From NCBI GenBank assembly GCA_019419995.1, contig JAHZHZ010000007.1, positions 1 through 64,000 of the forward strand: a stretch of 64,000 bases of DNA. Direction: 5' to 3'. The stretch comes from Clostridiales bacterium. GTDB lineage: Bacteria > Bacillota > Clostridia > Christensenellales > Aristaeellaceae. Within the stretch, counting starts at the first letter, position 1. Each line of letters starts with the position of its first letter. A model generated the notes under the pieces. It searched no databases and was not told the origin of the DNA. It worked only from the letters and a program-made list of their open reading frames with translations. Both the position numbers and the translations under genes were made by a program. This document shows positions 51,492-59,791 of this stretch, piece by piece.

Positions 51492-52195
51492 ACTCCACGC
51501 GCAGTCAGGACAGGCGCACCTTTGACGCGTTAAAAGCTCTACTGGAGCACATGCACCCCAGAGAGGATACCCACGCACTGATTGAAACCCTTCGCTGCCA
51601 TTTTCATTCTGCAGATGCTCTGTTCAGCGCCGACGCTCGGGTACTGGAGCGCTTGGGCGTACGTAAAAATGACGCATTGTTGCTGAGCCACATGACAGAT
51701 CTGGTACGCTATTTGCGGCGCACGGATTTTGACCAACGCCCCGATCTGGGAACTCTGGCCTCAGCCGCGCCCTATCTGGTGGCAAATTTTCATGGATTAC
51801 AGCTTGAGCGTTTCTATCTCTTTTGTCTGGATGTCCGCGGACGCCTGAAGCATCGGGTTCTGCTTCAGGAAGGCACCTCAGATGGCGCGCTCTTCAGCCT
51901 AAAGGCCATGCTTTCCGAAGTGGTGCAGTCTTCCCCCAGTGCCATCATCTTCGGACACAATCATCCTGGACGTACCCTGCGGCCCTCTCAGGATGATATC
52001 GGCTGCACTTTGGACGCTATCCGAGCGCTAACTGTAGTGGGCGTGCCCTTGCTGGATCACGTGATCATCGCGGGAGAACGCGCCGTTAGCATGCGGGACA
52101 ATGGCTTTATTCCAGCCATGCAATGGCTGAATCAGTGCCCTGACAACCCTCTTCTGCAAAACTGGCTTCAAGTCCCGTCATCTGACAAGACGTAG
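51488..52195 (+). CDS. radC: RadC family JAMM-domain protein
   Basis: 235 residues from ATG 51488, inside an ATGA overlap. The N-terminal helix-hairpin-helix-like part leads into a JAMM metalloprotease-like domain with LLQEGTSDG, IIFGHNHPGRTLRPSQDD (H-x-HP...S..D zinc motif), then LLDHVIIAGER. RadC was linked to DNA repair, but its activity is unclear and current views favour a MPN-type hydrolase role. The Zn ligands are all present, so it could be active. Confidence 0.9.
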   Translation: MNSTRSQDRRTFDALKALLEHMHPREDTHALIETLRCHFHSADALFSADARVLERLGVRKNDALLLSHMTDLVRYLRRTDFDQRPDLGTLASAAPYLVANFHGLQLERFYLFCLDVRGRLKHRVLLQEGTSDGALFSLKAMLSEVVQSSPSAIIFGHNHPGRTLRPSQDDIGCTLDAIRALTVVGVPLLDHVIIAGERAVSMRDNGFIPAMQWLNQCPDNPLLQNWLQVPSSDKT

Positions 52196-52229
52196 GGTGC
52201 GTAAAAATCCTTGTGTGTAAATTTTTTAC

Positions 52230-52258
52230 TTGACAATCCCCACCATTGCACTTATGCT
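52230..52258 (+). promoter_or_regulatory. Promoter of glnN
   Basis: Consensus TTGACA (52230-52235), 17-bp spacer, TATGCT (52253-52258), 73 bases before the GTG start. Confidence 0.7.
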
Positions 52259-52273
52259 GAAATAGATCTCTAC

Positions 52274-52297
52274 AGCCGGAATTTCCGGCTATTTTCT
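52274..52297 (+). promoter_or_regulatory. Terminator-like hairpin in the glnN leader
   Basis: AGCCGG-aattt-CCGGCT followed by ATTTTCT, placed between promoter and start. It could work as an attenuator, with readthrough controlled by a nitrogen signal. No alternative antiterminator pairing is obvious by eye. Confidence 0.5.
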
Positions 52298-52330
52298 ATT
52301 GATATTACGAATCTGGGAGGGACTCAAAAC

Positions 52331-54421
52331 GTGCAGGACGTAACCGCCGAATTCGGCATAAATGTGTTTAACGACAGCGTAATGCGTGCCCGATTGCCCA
52401 AGGAAACCTACCGTCAACTCCAAAAGACGATGAAGGATGGCCGGCGTCTGGATGAGAATCTTGCCGTTGTCGTGGCCAATGCTATGAAGGATTGGGCGCT
52501 GGAAAAAGGGGCCACCCACTACACCCATTGGTTCCAACCCATGACCGGTATCACGGCAGAAAAGCATGACAGCTTCATCTCTCCCGCAGATGGCGGACGG
52601 GTCATCATGGAATTCTCCGGCAAGGAGCTGATTCAGGGAGAGCCAGACGCGTCCAGCTTCCCCTCTGGGGGACTGCGCGCCACCTTCGAGGCCCGCGGCT
52701 ACACCGCCTGGGATCCTAACAGCTACGCCTTTATCAAGGACGGCGTACTATGCATTCCCACGGCATTTTGCTCCTATGGCGGAGAGGCTCTGGATAAAAA
52801 GACGCCCCTTTTGCGCTCCATGGAGGCCATTAACCGGCAGGCGTTGCGCATTCTCAAGCTCTTTGGCAATGCGGACGTAACCAATGTCAAGACCACTGTT
52901 GGTCCTGAGCAGGAGTATTTCCTGGTGGATGCAGACATATTTGCCCGACGCAAGGATCTGATGTATACAGGGCGCACCCTCTTTGGCGCCCGTCCTCCCA
53001 AAGGTCAGGAACTCAACGACCACTATTTCGGCGCCATCAAGCCCAGGGTACAGGCCTTCATGACCGAGCTCAACGAAGAATTGTGGAAATTGGGTATTCT
53101 GGCAAAAACTGAACACAATGAGGCCGCTCCCGCCCAACATGAGTTGGCGCCCATCTTCTCCATCACCAATATTTCTACTGATCACAATCAGCTGACCATG
53201 GAACTGATGCAGAAGATTGCCCGCAAGCATCACATGGTGTGCCTGCTTCATGAAAAGCCCTTCGCGGGCGTCAACGGCAGTGGAAAGCATAACAACTGGT
53301 CGCTCTCCACCAACACCGGCATCAACCTTTTTGAGCCTGGAGAGACGCCCTATGAAAACGCTCAATTCTTGCTGTTGCTCTGTGCAGTGATTAAAGCTGT
53401 AGATGAATATCAGGATCTTTTGCGCGTTTCCGTGGCTTCCGCGGGCAACGATCACCGATTGGGCGGTTACGAGGCCCCCCCTGCCATCGTCTCCATGTTC
53501 CTGGGTAGCGAATTGACGGATATTCTCCAGGCCATCGAAGCAGGCGAGTCGTATGGATGCCATGAAAAGGAAGTTTTAAAGGTGGGCGTTCATACGCTGC
53601 CCCGCTTTCCCAAGGACAGCACCGACCGCAACCGCACTTCTCCCTTTGCGTTCACGGGCAATAAATTTGAATTCCGCATGCTGGGTTCATCCGCTTCCAT
53701 AGCAGATACAAACGTGGTACTCAATACCGCTGTAGCAGAAGAACTTCGGCAATTTGCAGACGCTTTGGAGCGTGCCGAGGATTTTGAATCTGCCCTGCAC
53801 GTACTGATCCGGGAAACCATCATCGCCCACAAGCGCATTATTTTTAACGGCAATGGTTACGAGGAAGCCTGGGTAGAAGAAGCGCGCCGTCGCGGATTGC
53901 TGAATCTTCGCACCACTCCGGATTGCGTACCGTGTCTGCTGGCGGAAAAAAATGTGCGCCTCTTTGAAAAACATGGCGTCTTTAATCGTGCAGAGTTGGA
54001 ATCCCGCCATGAAGTTATGCTGGAAAATTATGTCAAGGTGATCAATATCGAAGCGCTGACCATGCTGGAAATGGTGCATCGGGATATTCTTCCAGCCGTG
54101 AGCGGCTTCATTAGTGAATTGAGCGAAACCATGGCCCGTGTCAAACAGATGGGGCTAAGCATCAACACCTCCTATGAGACGGAGACCGCCAAACAGCTTT
54201 CAACCCTTTCAGCTCAAACCTGGAACAATGCCAACGAGCTGGAACGGATATTGAACCAATCTGCCGGCCTGAGCACCATGGATCTGGCCCTCGCCCATCG
54301 GGATCAGGTGCTGCCCGCCATGCAATCCCTGCGGTCGCTGGTTGACGAAATGGAGACTCTGACCTCTGCCAGGTGTTGGCCCTACCCCAGCTATGGAGAA
54401 CTGCTTTTCAGTGTGCGCTAA
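52331..54421 (+). CDS. glnN: Glutamine synthetase type III
   Basis: 696 residues from GTG 52331, with GGGAGGG upstream; an upstream ATG frame would run through the promoter. GSIII motifs: FNDSVMRARLPK, FPSGGLRATFEARGYTAWD near 115-135, VGPEQEYFLVD, the NGSGKHNNWSLST block, and the C-terminal helices specific to this type. It condenses glutamate and ammonia to glutamine with ATP, as a dodecamer in the cytoplasm. GSIII is common in Bacteroidetes and Clostridia. Confidence 0.95.
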   Translation: MQDVTAEFGINVFNDSVMRARLPKETYRQLQKTMKDGRRLDENLAVVVANAMKDWALEKGATHYTHWFQPMTGITAEKHDSFISPADGGRVIMEFSGKELIQGEPDASSFPSGGLRATFEARGYTAWDPNSYAFIKDGVLCIPTAFCSYGGEALDKKTPLLRSMEAINRQALRILKLFGNADVTNVKTTVGPEQEYFLVDADIFARRKDLMYTGRTLFGARPPKGQELNDHYFGAIKPRVQAFMTELNEELWKLGILAKTEHNEAAPAQHELAPIFSITNISTDHNQLTMELMQKIARKHHMVCLLHEKPFAGVNGSGKHNNWSLSTNTGINLFEPGETPYENAQFLLLLCAVIKAVDEYQDLLRVSVASAGNDHRLGGYEAPPAIVSMFLGSELTDILQAIEAGESYGCHEKEVLKVGVHTLPRFPKDSTDRNRTSPFAFTGNKFEFRMLGSSASIADTNVVLNTAVAEELRQFADALERAEDFESALHVLIRETIIAHKRIIFNGNGYEEAWVEEARRRGLLNLRTTPDCVPCLLAEKNVRLFEKHGVFNRAELESRHEVMLENYVKVINIEALTMLEMVHRDILPAVSGFISELSETMARVKQMGLSINTSYETETAKQLSTLSAQTWNNANELERILNQSAGLSTMDLALAHRDQVLPAMQSLRSLVDEMETLTSARCWPYPSYGELLFSVR

Positions 54422-54431
54422 ACAAAATTCA

Positions 54432-54476
54432 GGCCCGCTCCCCCCAATCTTTCTCCCGGGGGAAGCGGGCTTTTTT
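54432..54476 (+). terminator. Terminator of glnN
   Basis: GCCCGCT-(CCCCC...GGGGG)-AGCGGGC with an inner CCCCC/GGGGG stem, then TTTTTT. Confidence 0.9.
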
Positions 54477-54498
54477 CAAGGGCAGATGCAAGATGTCA

Positions 54499-54951
54499 TT
54501 AATTGCAGCTTTGTTCCTGCTCAATGCGCATAATCATTTCCACGCGCTGGGCATGTCGTCCGCCCTCCGCCTCCGTTTCCAGGAAAGCGTCTACAATGCT
54601 CTCTGCCATTTGCGGACCCACAATGCGCTCACCAAAGGCAATCATATTGCAATCATTGTGCGCACGGCACATCCGGGCGCTCACAGGTTCTGAAACGCAT
54701 GCGCAACGAATGGAATGAACCTTGTTGGCCGCCAATGAAATGCCCACCCCTGTTCCGCAGATTACGATACCTCTCTCTGCCTGTCCGGAGGCAACTGCCT
54801 TGGCCACCCTTTCTCCGCAGACGGGATAATCCGCCCGCTCCGTGGTGTCCACTCCCAGATTCATGACCTCATATCCCTTTTCTTCCAGATATTTAAGAAC
54901 GTGAAACTTGAGCGCTACCGCTGCATGATCATTTCCAATGGCAATTTTCAT
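54499..54951 (-). CDS. rpiB: Ribose-5-phosphate isomerase B
   Basis: 150 residues from ATG 54951 (GGAGGAAAGG upstream). It begins MKIAIGNDHAAVALK, with the catalytic Cys in CGTGVGISLAANK near 65-77 and the His/Arg positions of ASEPVSARMCRAHND. It interconverts ribose 5-phosphate and ribulose 5-phosphate in the pentose phosphate pathway. Length is normal. Confidence 0.94.
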   Translation of the reverse strand: MKIAIGNDHAAVALKFHVLKYLEEKGYEVMNLGVDTTERADYPVCGERVAKAVASGQAERGIVICGTGVGISLAANKVHSIRCACVSEPVSARMCRAHNDCNMIAFGERIVGPQMAESIVDAFLETEAEGGRHAQRVEMIMRIEQEQSCN

Positions 54952-54989
54952 AAACCTTTCCTCCACGATCATTAACTGTTGTTTCCTTC

Positions 54990-55018
54990 ACTATACAGCC
55001 CTGAATCACTTTTGTCAA
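54990..55018 (-). promoter_or_regulatory. Promoter of rpiB
   Basis: Minus strand TTGACA (55018-55013), 17-bp spacer, TATAGT (54995-54990). Confidence 0.75.
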
Positions 55019-55033
55019 CAGAATTCTCCATCC

Positions 55034-55062
55034 TTGACAAGCCCCTCTCGAAGGTCTACAAT
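55034..55062 (+). promoter_or_regulatory. Promoter of the exported-protein/ABC operon
   Basis: TTGACA (55034-55039), 17-bp spacer, TACAAT (55057-55062), back to back with the rpiB promoter. Confidence 0.72.
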
Positions 55063-55095
55063 AGACGCAGATTTATAGAAGGGATTAAATAATCC

Positions 55096-55779
55096 ATGAG
55101 GAAAATTGGCATTGCAATCTTTGTCCTGCTGTTGCTTGCCTGCGCAGGCGCCATGGCCTTTTCGGGCTCGGGTTATCCCGCCTGGGATGGAGAAGCTGAA
55201 CCCGACAACGGATTGAATGCCAAATTTGGAGATGAAAGGATCGCGCTGAACTTTGATCCCACGCCGGATTATTCTTTCTGTGGAGAGGACCAGATTCAAG
55301 CTTGTTTTTTTGCCTACGACAAATTGAAACACAACTATCTGGAACTATATCTGCTGTTGCCTTTGAACATCTCTGCCGGTGACATTCTGCAAAGCGAGGA
55401 AGGATCGCCCTGCTCTGTGTCCCTCTATGAAGTCAACCTTCAAGGCGAAACCCTGCACTATGCGGGTCGCGCAGGTTCAGGCGTCTTCCCTGAAGGCAGC
55501 CGTTTAGAAATCCACATTGAACAAATGAAAATGGATGGAGACCAGCTGGTCATGAAGGGACGGCTTCAGGCGCGGATGGGTGAAATTCAACAGGATGTGC
55601 CCACCGGCAAATTTCTGGAGCTGAGTGACGCTCTTTTCTGCTTTTCGTTGCCGCTGAGTGAAGGGCAGCGCGGTTCGTCCCCCACCTCTGTACCGCAGGA
55701 GACTCCTCCGGCATTGACTCAAGCCCCAGCGGGCGCAAAACCCGTTTTTACCCTGCCCCCGGATTACAGGGTGATATAA
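55096..55779 (+). CDS. Exported protein, unknown
   Basis: 227 residues. A signal sequence (MRKIGIAIFVLLLLACAGAM) has a Cys at residue 16 that could be a weak lipobox. The mature region is beta-rich, with a central LELYLLLPLNIS stretch and a Ser/Pro-rich C-terminal tail. No known domain is recognised. It is 33 bases or so upstream of the ABC binding-protein gene, in the same direction, so the two may work together at the cell surface. Confidence 0.65.
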   Translation: MRKIGIAIFVLLLLACAGAMAFSGSGYPAWDGEAEPDNGLNAKFGDERIALNFDPTPDYSFCGEDQIQACFFAYDKLKHNYLELYLLLPLNISAGDILQSEEGSPCSVSLYEVNLQGETLHYAGRAGSGVFPEGSRLEIHIEQMKMDGDQLVMKGRLQARMGEIQQDVPTGKFLELSDALFCFSLPLSEGQRGSSPTSVPQETPPALTQAPAGAKPVFTLPPDYRVI

Positions 55780-55812
55780 AGAGGCAGAAAAATATTGTTT
55801 AAGGAAATGGAG

Positions 55813-56778
55813 ATGGTACTATTTATGAAACTAAAAAAATTGCTATGTCTGGTTGCCGCACTGGTTCTGGTAGTTTCCTGTGCCGCTGCTGAGGGAACAA
55901 ATGTAGCCGCGCTCAAGGGGCCTACTGCCATGGGTATGGTAAAAATGATGCAGGATGATGCAGGAACCCTTTACAACTTTGAAATCTGCGCTTCCGCTGA
56001 TGAAATTACGCCTCGCCTGGTGCAGGGGGAAATTGACATTGCCGCCCTGCCGGCTAATTTGGCCGCCATTCTCTACGGCCGTACCGAGGGTGAATTGCAG
56101 GTTCTGGCCGTGAATACGTTGGGCGTACTGTATATCGCCGAGCGGGGTGAAAGCATCCAAAGCGTCGCCGATCTGGCTGGAAAGACCATCTACTCCGCGG
56201 GTAAGGGTTCCACACCGGAATTTGCTTTAAACTATATTCTCAAGTCCAACGGACTCACCCCTGGCAAAGATGTAACTATCGAGTATAAATCTGAACATAG
56301 CGAATGCCTGGCAGCATTGATGAACGATGCAAGCGCAGCCGCCATGCTGCCTCAGCCTTTCATCACCACCGCGCTCTCTCAGGCTGAGGATATGCGGGTA
56401 GCCTTGGATCTAACGCAGGAATGGGACAAGTTACAGGATGAAAATGGCAGTGCCATGATCACCGGCGTAGTTGTCGCCCGCAGAGACTTTATCGAAAGTC
56501 AGCCGGAAGCGGTAGAGCGTTTCCTGACGGATTACGCTGCTTCCGTGGAATACACCCTTGCCAATGTGAGCGAAGCTGCCCAGATCATCGGCGAATATGA
56601 CATTGTCCCCGCCGCCGTAGCGGAGAAGGCGTTGCCCCAGTGCAACATCTGCTGCATTACAGGTGCAGAAATGCAGAACAAGCTCTCCGGCTATCTGCAG
56701 GTGCTCTTTGAGGCCGATCCCGCTTCTGTGGGTGGTGCGCTGCCGGATGACGGCTTCTACTACGGTGCGGAAGCTTAA
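55813..56778 (+). CDS. NMT1/SsuA-type ABC transporter substrate-binding protein
   Basis: About 321 residues. A lipoprotein signal (LVAALVLVVSCAAAEG) is followed by a periplasmic-binding fold of the NMT1/SsuA/TauA type: AALKGPTAMGMVKMMQ, EIDIAALPANLAAILYGR, LAGKTIYSAGKGSTPEF, and CLAALMNDASAAAMLPQP. Such proteins bind sulfonates, thiamine precursors, riboflavin or other ligands. The exact ligand is unknown. The start is uncertain: ATG 55813 has AAGGA seven bases upstream, while ATG 55825 (MKLKKLLC) gives a canonical signal peptide. Confidence 0.88.
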   Translation: MVLFMKLKKLLCLVAALVLVVSCAAAEGTNVAALKGPTAMGMVKMMQDDAGTLYNFEICASADEITPRLVQGEIDIAALPANLAAILYGRTEGELQVLAVNTLGVLYIAERGESIQSVADLAGKTIYSAGKGSTPEFALNYILKSNGLTPGKDVTIEYKSEHSECLAALMNDASAAAMLPQPFITTALSQAEDMRVALDLTQEWDKLQDENGSAMITGVVVARRDFIESQPEAVERFLTDYAASVEYTLANVSEAAQIIGEYDIVPAAVAEKALPQCNICCITGAEMQNKLSGYLQVLFEADPASVGGALPDDGFYYGAEA

Positions 56779-57517
56779 GAGTTCTCCCCGCCTGTGGGCA
56801 GTGGGATTTTGGCTCCTAATTTGGCAGGCAGCCGCCATATCGGTGGGCCGGGACTTTCTTCTGGCCTCACCCCTTACAGTTCTTCAACGTTTTTGCCAAT
56901 TGATTGTGACCGCGCCCTTCTGGGGCGCGGCCCTGTATTCTCTTTTGCGGATTTTTGGGGGCTTCTTGCTGGGCTTATGTGCAGGTGTTATACTTGCCGG
57001 CCTTTCCGCCCGCTATCGTTGGATACGAGAACTGATCGCCCCGGTCTGGATAGTATTGCGCGCCATTCCGGTAGCATCATTTGTTATTGTGGCGCTGATT
57101 TGGGTACCTTCGCGAAATCTATCCGTACTGATCAGTTTCTTAATTGTCTTTCCCTTGATCTATGCGGGCACCCTCGCGGAAATTGAGCGAACAGATCCTC
57201 ACATGCTGGAAATGGCCCATCTATTCCGCATGTCCCGCTCACGGCGCATACTCTACCTCTATGCACTGCCGGCACTTGTACCGTTAGAATCGGTCTTTAC
57301 CACGGCCATCGGCCTGGCATGGAAATCTGGAGTGGCAGCAGAGCTGATATCCATTCCCTCCGGCTCCATTGGCGAAGCCCTATACCGGGCCAAGGTTTAC
57401 CTGATGACCGGCGATCTCTTTGCCTGGACGATTCTCATCGTACTGCTCAGCGCGGCCTGCGCCCGTCTGTTTGCTTTGTTGACCCGCCTACTTCGCCGAT
57501 TGCTGGAAAGGATGTGA
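56747..57517 (+). CDS. ABC transporter permease of the SsuC/TauC type
   Basis: About 256 residues with six helices. EAA motif region ERTDPHMLEMAHLFRMSRSRRILYLYALP and upstream IVLRAIPVASFVIVALIW are typical of SsuC-like permeases. The start is uncertain: ATG 56747 overlaps the binding-protein end by 32 bases; GTG 56765 is closer to the first helix. It forms the membrane channel with the next gene's ATPase. Confidence 0.88.
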   Translation: MTASTTVRKLKSSPRLWAVGFWLLIWQAAAISVGRDFLLASPLTVLQRFCQLIVTAPFWGAALYSLLRIFGGFLLGLCAGVILAGLSARYRWIRELIAPVWIVLRAIPVASFVIVALIWVPSRNLSVLISFLIVFPLIYAGTLAEIERTDPHMLEMAHLFRMSRSRRILYLYALPALVPLESVFTTAIGLAWKSGVAAELISIPSGSIGEALYRAKVYLMTGDLFAWTILIVLLSAACARLFALLTRLLRRLLERM

Positions 57518-57525
57518 GCTTTGCA

Positions 57526-58167
57526 ATGTCTGTAGATCTTCAATTGGAAAAGCTGTGCAAAGCTTACGGGGAGCGAAGCGTCTTAAATCAGCTCAGTTTC
57601 CATTTTTCCCCCGGCAAGCCCAACTGCATTTTAGGCCCCTCAGGCTGTGGAAAAACCACGTTACTTCGGCTAATCTGTGGGCTGGAGGCGCCTGATTCCG
57701 GCCATATTTCCGGTGTGGAAGGAAAAAAAATCAGCGCGGTCTTTCAGGAAGACCGGCTGTTTCAGCAATTGTCCGCGGAAAAAAATGTGCTGCTCACCGC
57801 ATCAGGCCATATAGAGCGCAATTACGCCCGATCCCTGCTGCGTCAGTTGGGATTGGACGAGGGTGACATGCAGCGCCCAGTTCGGGAATTTAGTGGAGGT
57901 ATGGCCCGCAGAGTGGCCATTGCTCGGGCACTGGCCGCTGAATATGACCTATTAGTTTTGGACGAGCCATTGCGCGGGCTGGACGGTGAAACTCGGCAGC
58001 GAGCGCTGGATTGCATTCGCACTCACGCTGAGGGCCGCACTTCCCTGTGGGTTACCCACGATGAACGGGATGCCCAGCAGCTTCAGGCACGCATTTTGCG
58101 TCTCGCCCCACTTTCAACAGGGGCCGTCCCTTCGGAAGATTTCCCCATCAGTTCAAGCGAACGCTGA
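57526..58167 (+). CDS. ABC transporter ATP-binding protein of the SsuB/TauB type
   Basis: 213 residues from ATG 57526. Walker A ILGPSGCGKTTLLRL, Q-loop AVFQEDRLF, signature EFSGGMARRVAIARAL, Walker B LLVLDEPLRGLDG, and H-loop WVTHDERDA. It is shorter than usual and its last 20 bases overlap the convergent birA gene. No separate terminator is visible. Confidence 0.92.
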   Translation: MSVDLQLEKLCKAYGERSVLNQLSFHFSPGKPNCILGPSGCGKTTLLRLICGLEAPDSGHISGVEGKKISAVFQEDRLFQQLSAEKNVLLTASGHIERNYARSLLRQLGLDEGDMQRPVREFSGGMARRVAIARALAAEYDLLVLDEPLRGLDGETRQRALDCIRTHAEGRTSLWVTHDERDAQQLQARILRLAPLSTGAVPSEDFPISSSER

Positions 58168-59116
58168 TCTCTCCCGAGCGCAGGGTTTGGAGCTCTCCGC
58201 CGGGCATGCGCACCACTAGACTCCCCCCATCATCAATCTCCACCGCCGTAGCTGCGTAACGCTCTTTCCCATGGATGACAGTAATTTCACGCCCTACGAC
58301 AATGGATCGGGATCGATACTCCTCCATAAACGCTCTGCTTTCCAGTTGCGGAAACAGGGCGTTCATTTCGTTAATCAATTCCGCACAGAAGCGGCTTCTG
58401 GAAACCTGTACTCCGCATTCATTGGAGATGGATGTGGCGACTTCCTCCAATTCCGGGGGAAAATCCATAAATCCCACATTGACGCCGATTCCCGACACCA
58501 CATACTGCATTTGCCCGCTCTCAAAGTCCAGGCCGGCCTCGCAAAGTATGCCACACGTTTTTCTACTTCCCAGGTATACATCATTTACCCATTTGATTCC
58601 AGCATGCAGTTCAGATACCCGCTCAATGGCCCGAGCCACAGCGACGGCTGACATGGAAGTAATCAATACCGCCTGTTCAGCCGGCAGCTGTGTTCGAAGG
58701 ATAAATGAAATATATACTCCGCTTCCCCGAGGTGAGAAGAAATTGCGTCCGAAGCGGCCACGTCCACCGCTCTGCTGACGGGCAAGCACAGCTGTTCCGT
58801 GGGGCGCACCCTGCACGGCCAGTTCTTTAGCACGAATGTTTGTGGATACCAACTCGTCATGGATTTCGATGGTGCTTCCAATGGGACCGGGAACAAGATA
58901 GCGGCGTATCTCCGGTAATGTGAGCGCTTCAGGTCCAGAGCTGATTCGATATCCACGGTTTGTGATCGCTTCGATGACATATCCTTCGCCTCTGAGCTGT
59001 TCAATCGCTTTCCACACGGCGTTTCGGGATACGCCCAATTCCCGCGCCAAATCGCTTCCGGATAGACTTTCCTGGGCTTCCAGAAGCCTCAGAAGCACAT
59101 TTTCCTTGACGGTCAT
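58148..59116 (-). CDS. birA: Bifunctional biotin-protein ligase/repressor BirA
   Basis: 322 residues from ATG 59116. The N-terminal winged helix (GSDLARELGVSRNAVWKAIEQL) gives DNA binding, so it is class II. The ligase domain has QQSGGRGRFGRNFFSP (biotinyl-AMP loop), GIKWVNDVYLGSRKTCGIL and GIGVNVGF, then an SH3-like C-terminal cap. It attaches biotin to carboxylase subunits and may repress biotin uptake or synthesis genes; none is in this window. It is one base after queH. Confidence 0.94.
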   Translation of the reverse strand: MTVKENVLLRLLEAQESLSGSDLARELGVSRNAVWKAIEQLRGEGYVIEAITNRGYRISSGPEALTLPEIRRYLVPGPIGSTIEIHDELVSTNIRAKELAVQGAPHGTAVLARQQSGGRGRFGRNFFSPRGSGVYISFILRTQLPAEQAVLITSMSAVAVARAIERVSELHAGIKWVNDVYLGSRKTCGILCEAGLDFESGQMQYVVSGIGVNVGFMDFPPELEEVATSISNECGVQVSRSRFCAELINEMNALFPQLESRAFMEEYRSRSIVVGREITVIHGKERYAATAVEIDDGGSLVVRMPGGELQTLRSGEISVRLN

Positions 59117-59791
59117 CTAGTTTTCTCCCCCGATCATTCCATCACTGGTACCCATTTTCTTTAAAGCCTTTGCTCTCTGCCGTTCCCTTTGAGAAAAAAT
59201 GCAGCCGCAATAATCCTGCCGGTATAGACCATATATTTCTGAGAGCTCACAGGAGCGCCTGTATCCATTCTTTTTCTTGAAATCAGAACAGAGGTAATCC
59301 ACGCCCATTTCATTTCCAATTGCAATGCCCAGAGCATTCAGGCGCTGGGCATCCTTCAGCGGGCTGATGGAAAGCGTAGTGGTAAAATACTTTGCACCAA
59401 CTTCCCGGGCAAATTCCGCAGTACGTCGCAACCGCATTTCAAAGCATACCCCGCAGCGTGCACCGCCCTCAGTTTCCTGTTCCAAACCCCTAACGAGGGC
59501 ATAAAAGCGTTCGGGATCATATGGCCCCTCCACTACGCGCACGTCCTTCAGCGGCATTTGCGCAACCAATCTCTCTTGTTCCTCCGCCCTGTGCCGAAAT
59601 TCGTCTTCCGGCGCAATATTGGGATTATAATAATAGACGATTACCTCAAAAGTCTCATGAAGACGTTCCAACACTGCGCTGGAACAGGGCGCACAGCAGG
59701 CATGCAGCACCAGTTTGGGCCGTTCCCCTCGTTGCTGCAGTCGCTGTATTGTGCGCTCCATTTCAATCTGATAATTGATTTTGGGCTGCAT
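59117..59791 (-). CDS. queH: Epoxyqueuosine reductase QueH
   Basis: 224 residues. LHACCAPCSSAVLE near the start and RCGVCFEMRL in the middle carry the conserved Cys of the DUF208/QueH family, a non-homologous replacement for QueG. It reduces epoxyqueuosine to queuosine in tRNA, the last step of the pathway, using an Fe-S cluster. ATG 59791 begins 29 bases inside the lipid-kinase gene. The other queuosine genes are not in this window, except the odd QueD-like gene at 35711. Confidence 0.92.
   Translation of the reverse strand: MQPKINYQIEMERTIQRLQQRGERPKLVLHACCAPCSSAVLERLHETFEVIVYYYNPNIAPEDEFRHRAEEQERLVAQMPLKDVRVVEGPYDPERFYALVRGLEQETEGGARCGVCFEMRLRRTAEFAREVGAKYFTTTLSISPLKDAQRLNALGIAIGNEMGVDYLCSDFKKKNGYRRSCELSEIYGLYRQDYCGCIFSQRERQRAKALKKMGTSDGMIGGEN

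Noticed and set aside
52196..52330. Start of glutamine synthetase at an ATG near 52211
   Set aside because: That start would place the promoter and leader hairpin inside the coding region. The GTG at 52331 follows GGGAGGG and fits GSIII length.
52748..53563. 271-residue minus-strand open frame
   Set aside because: Opposite glnN, with no supporting ribosome site or motif.
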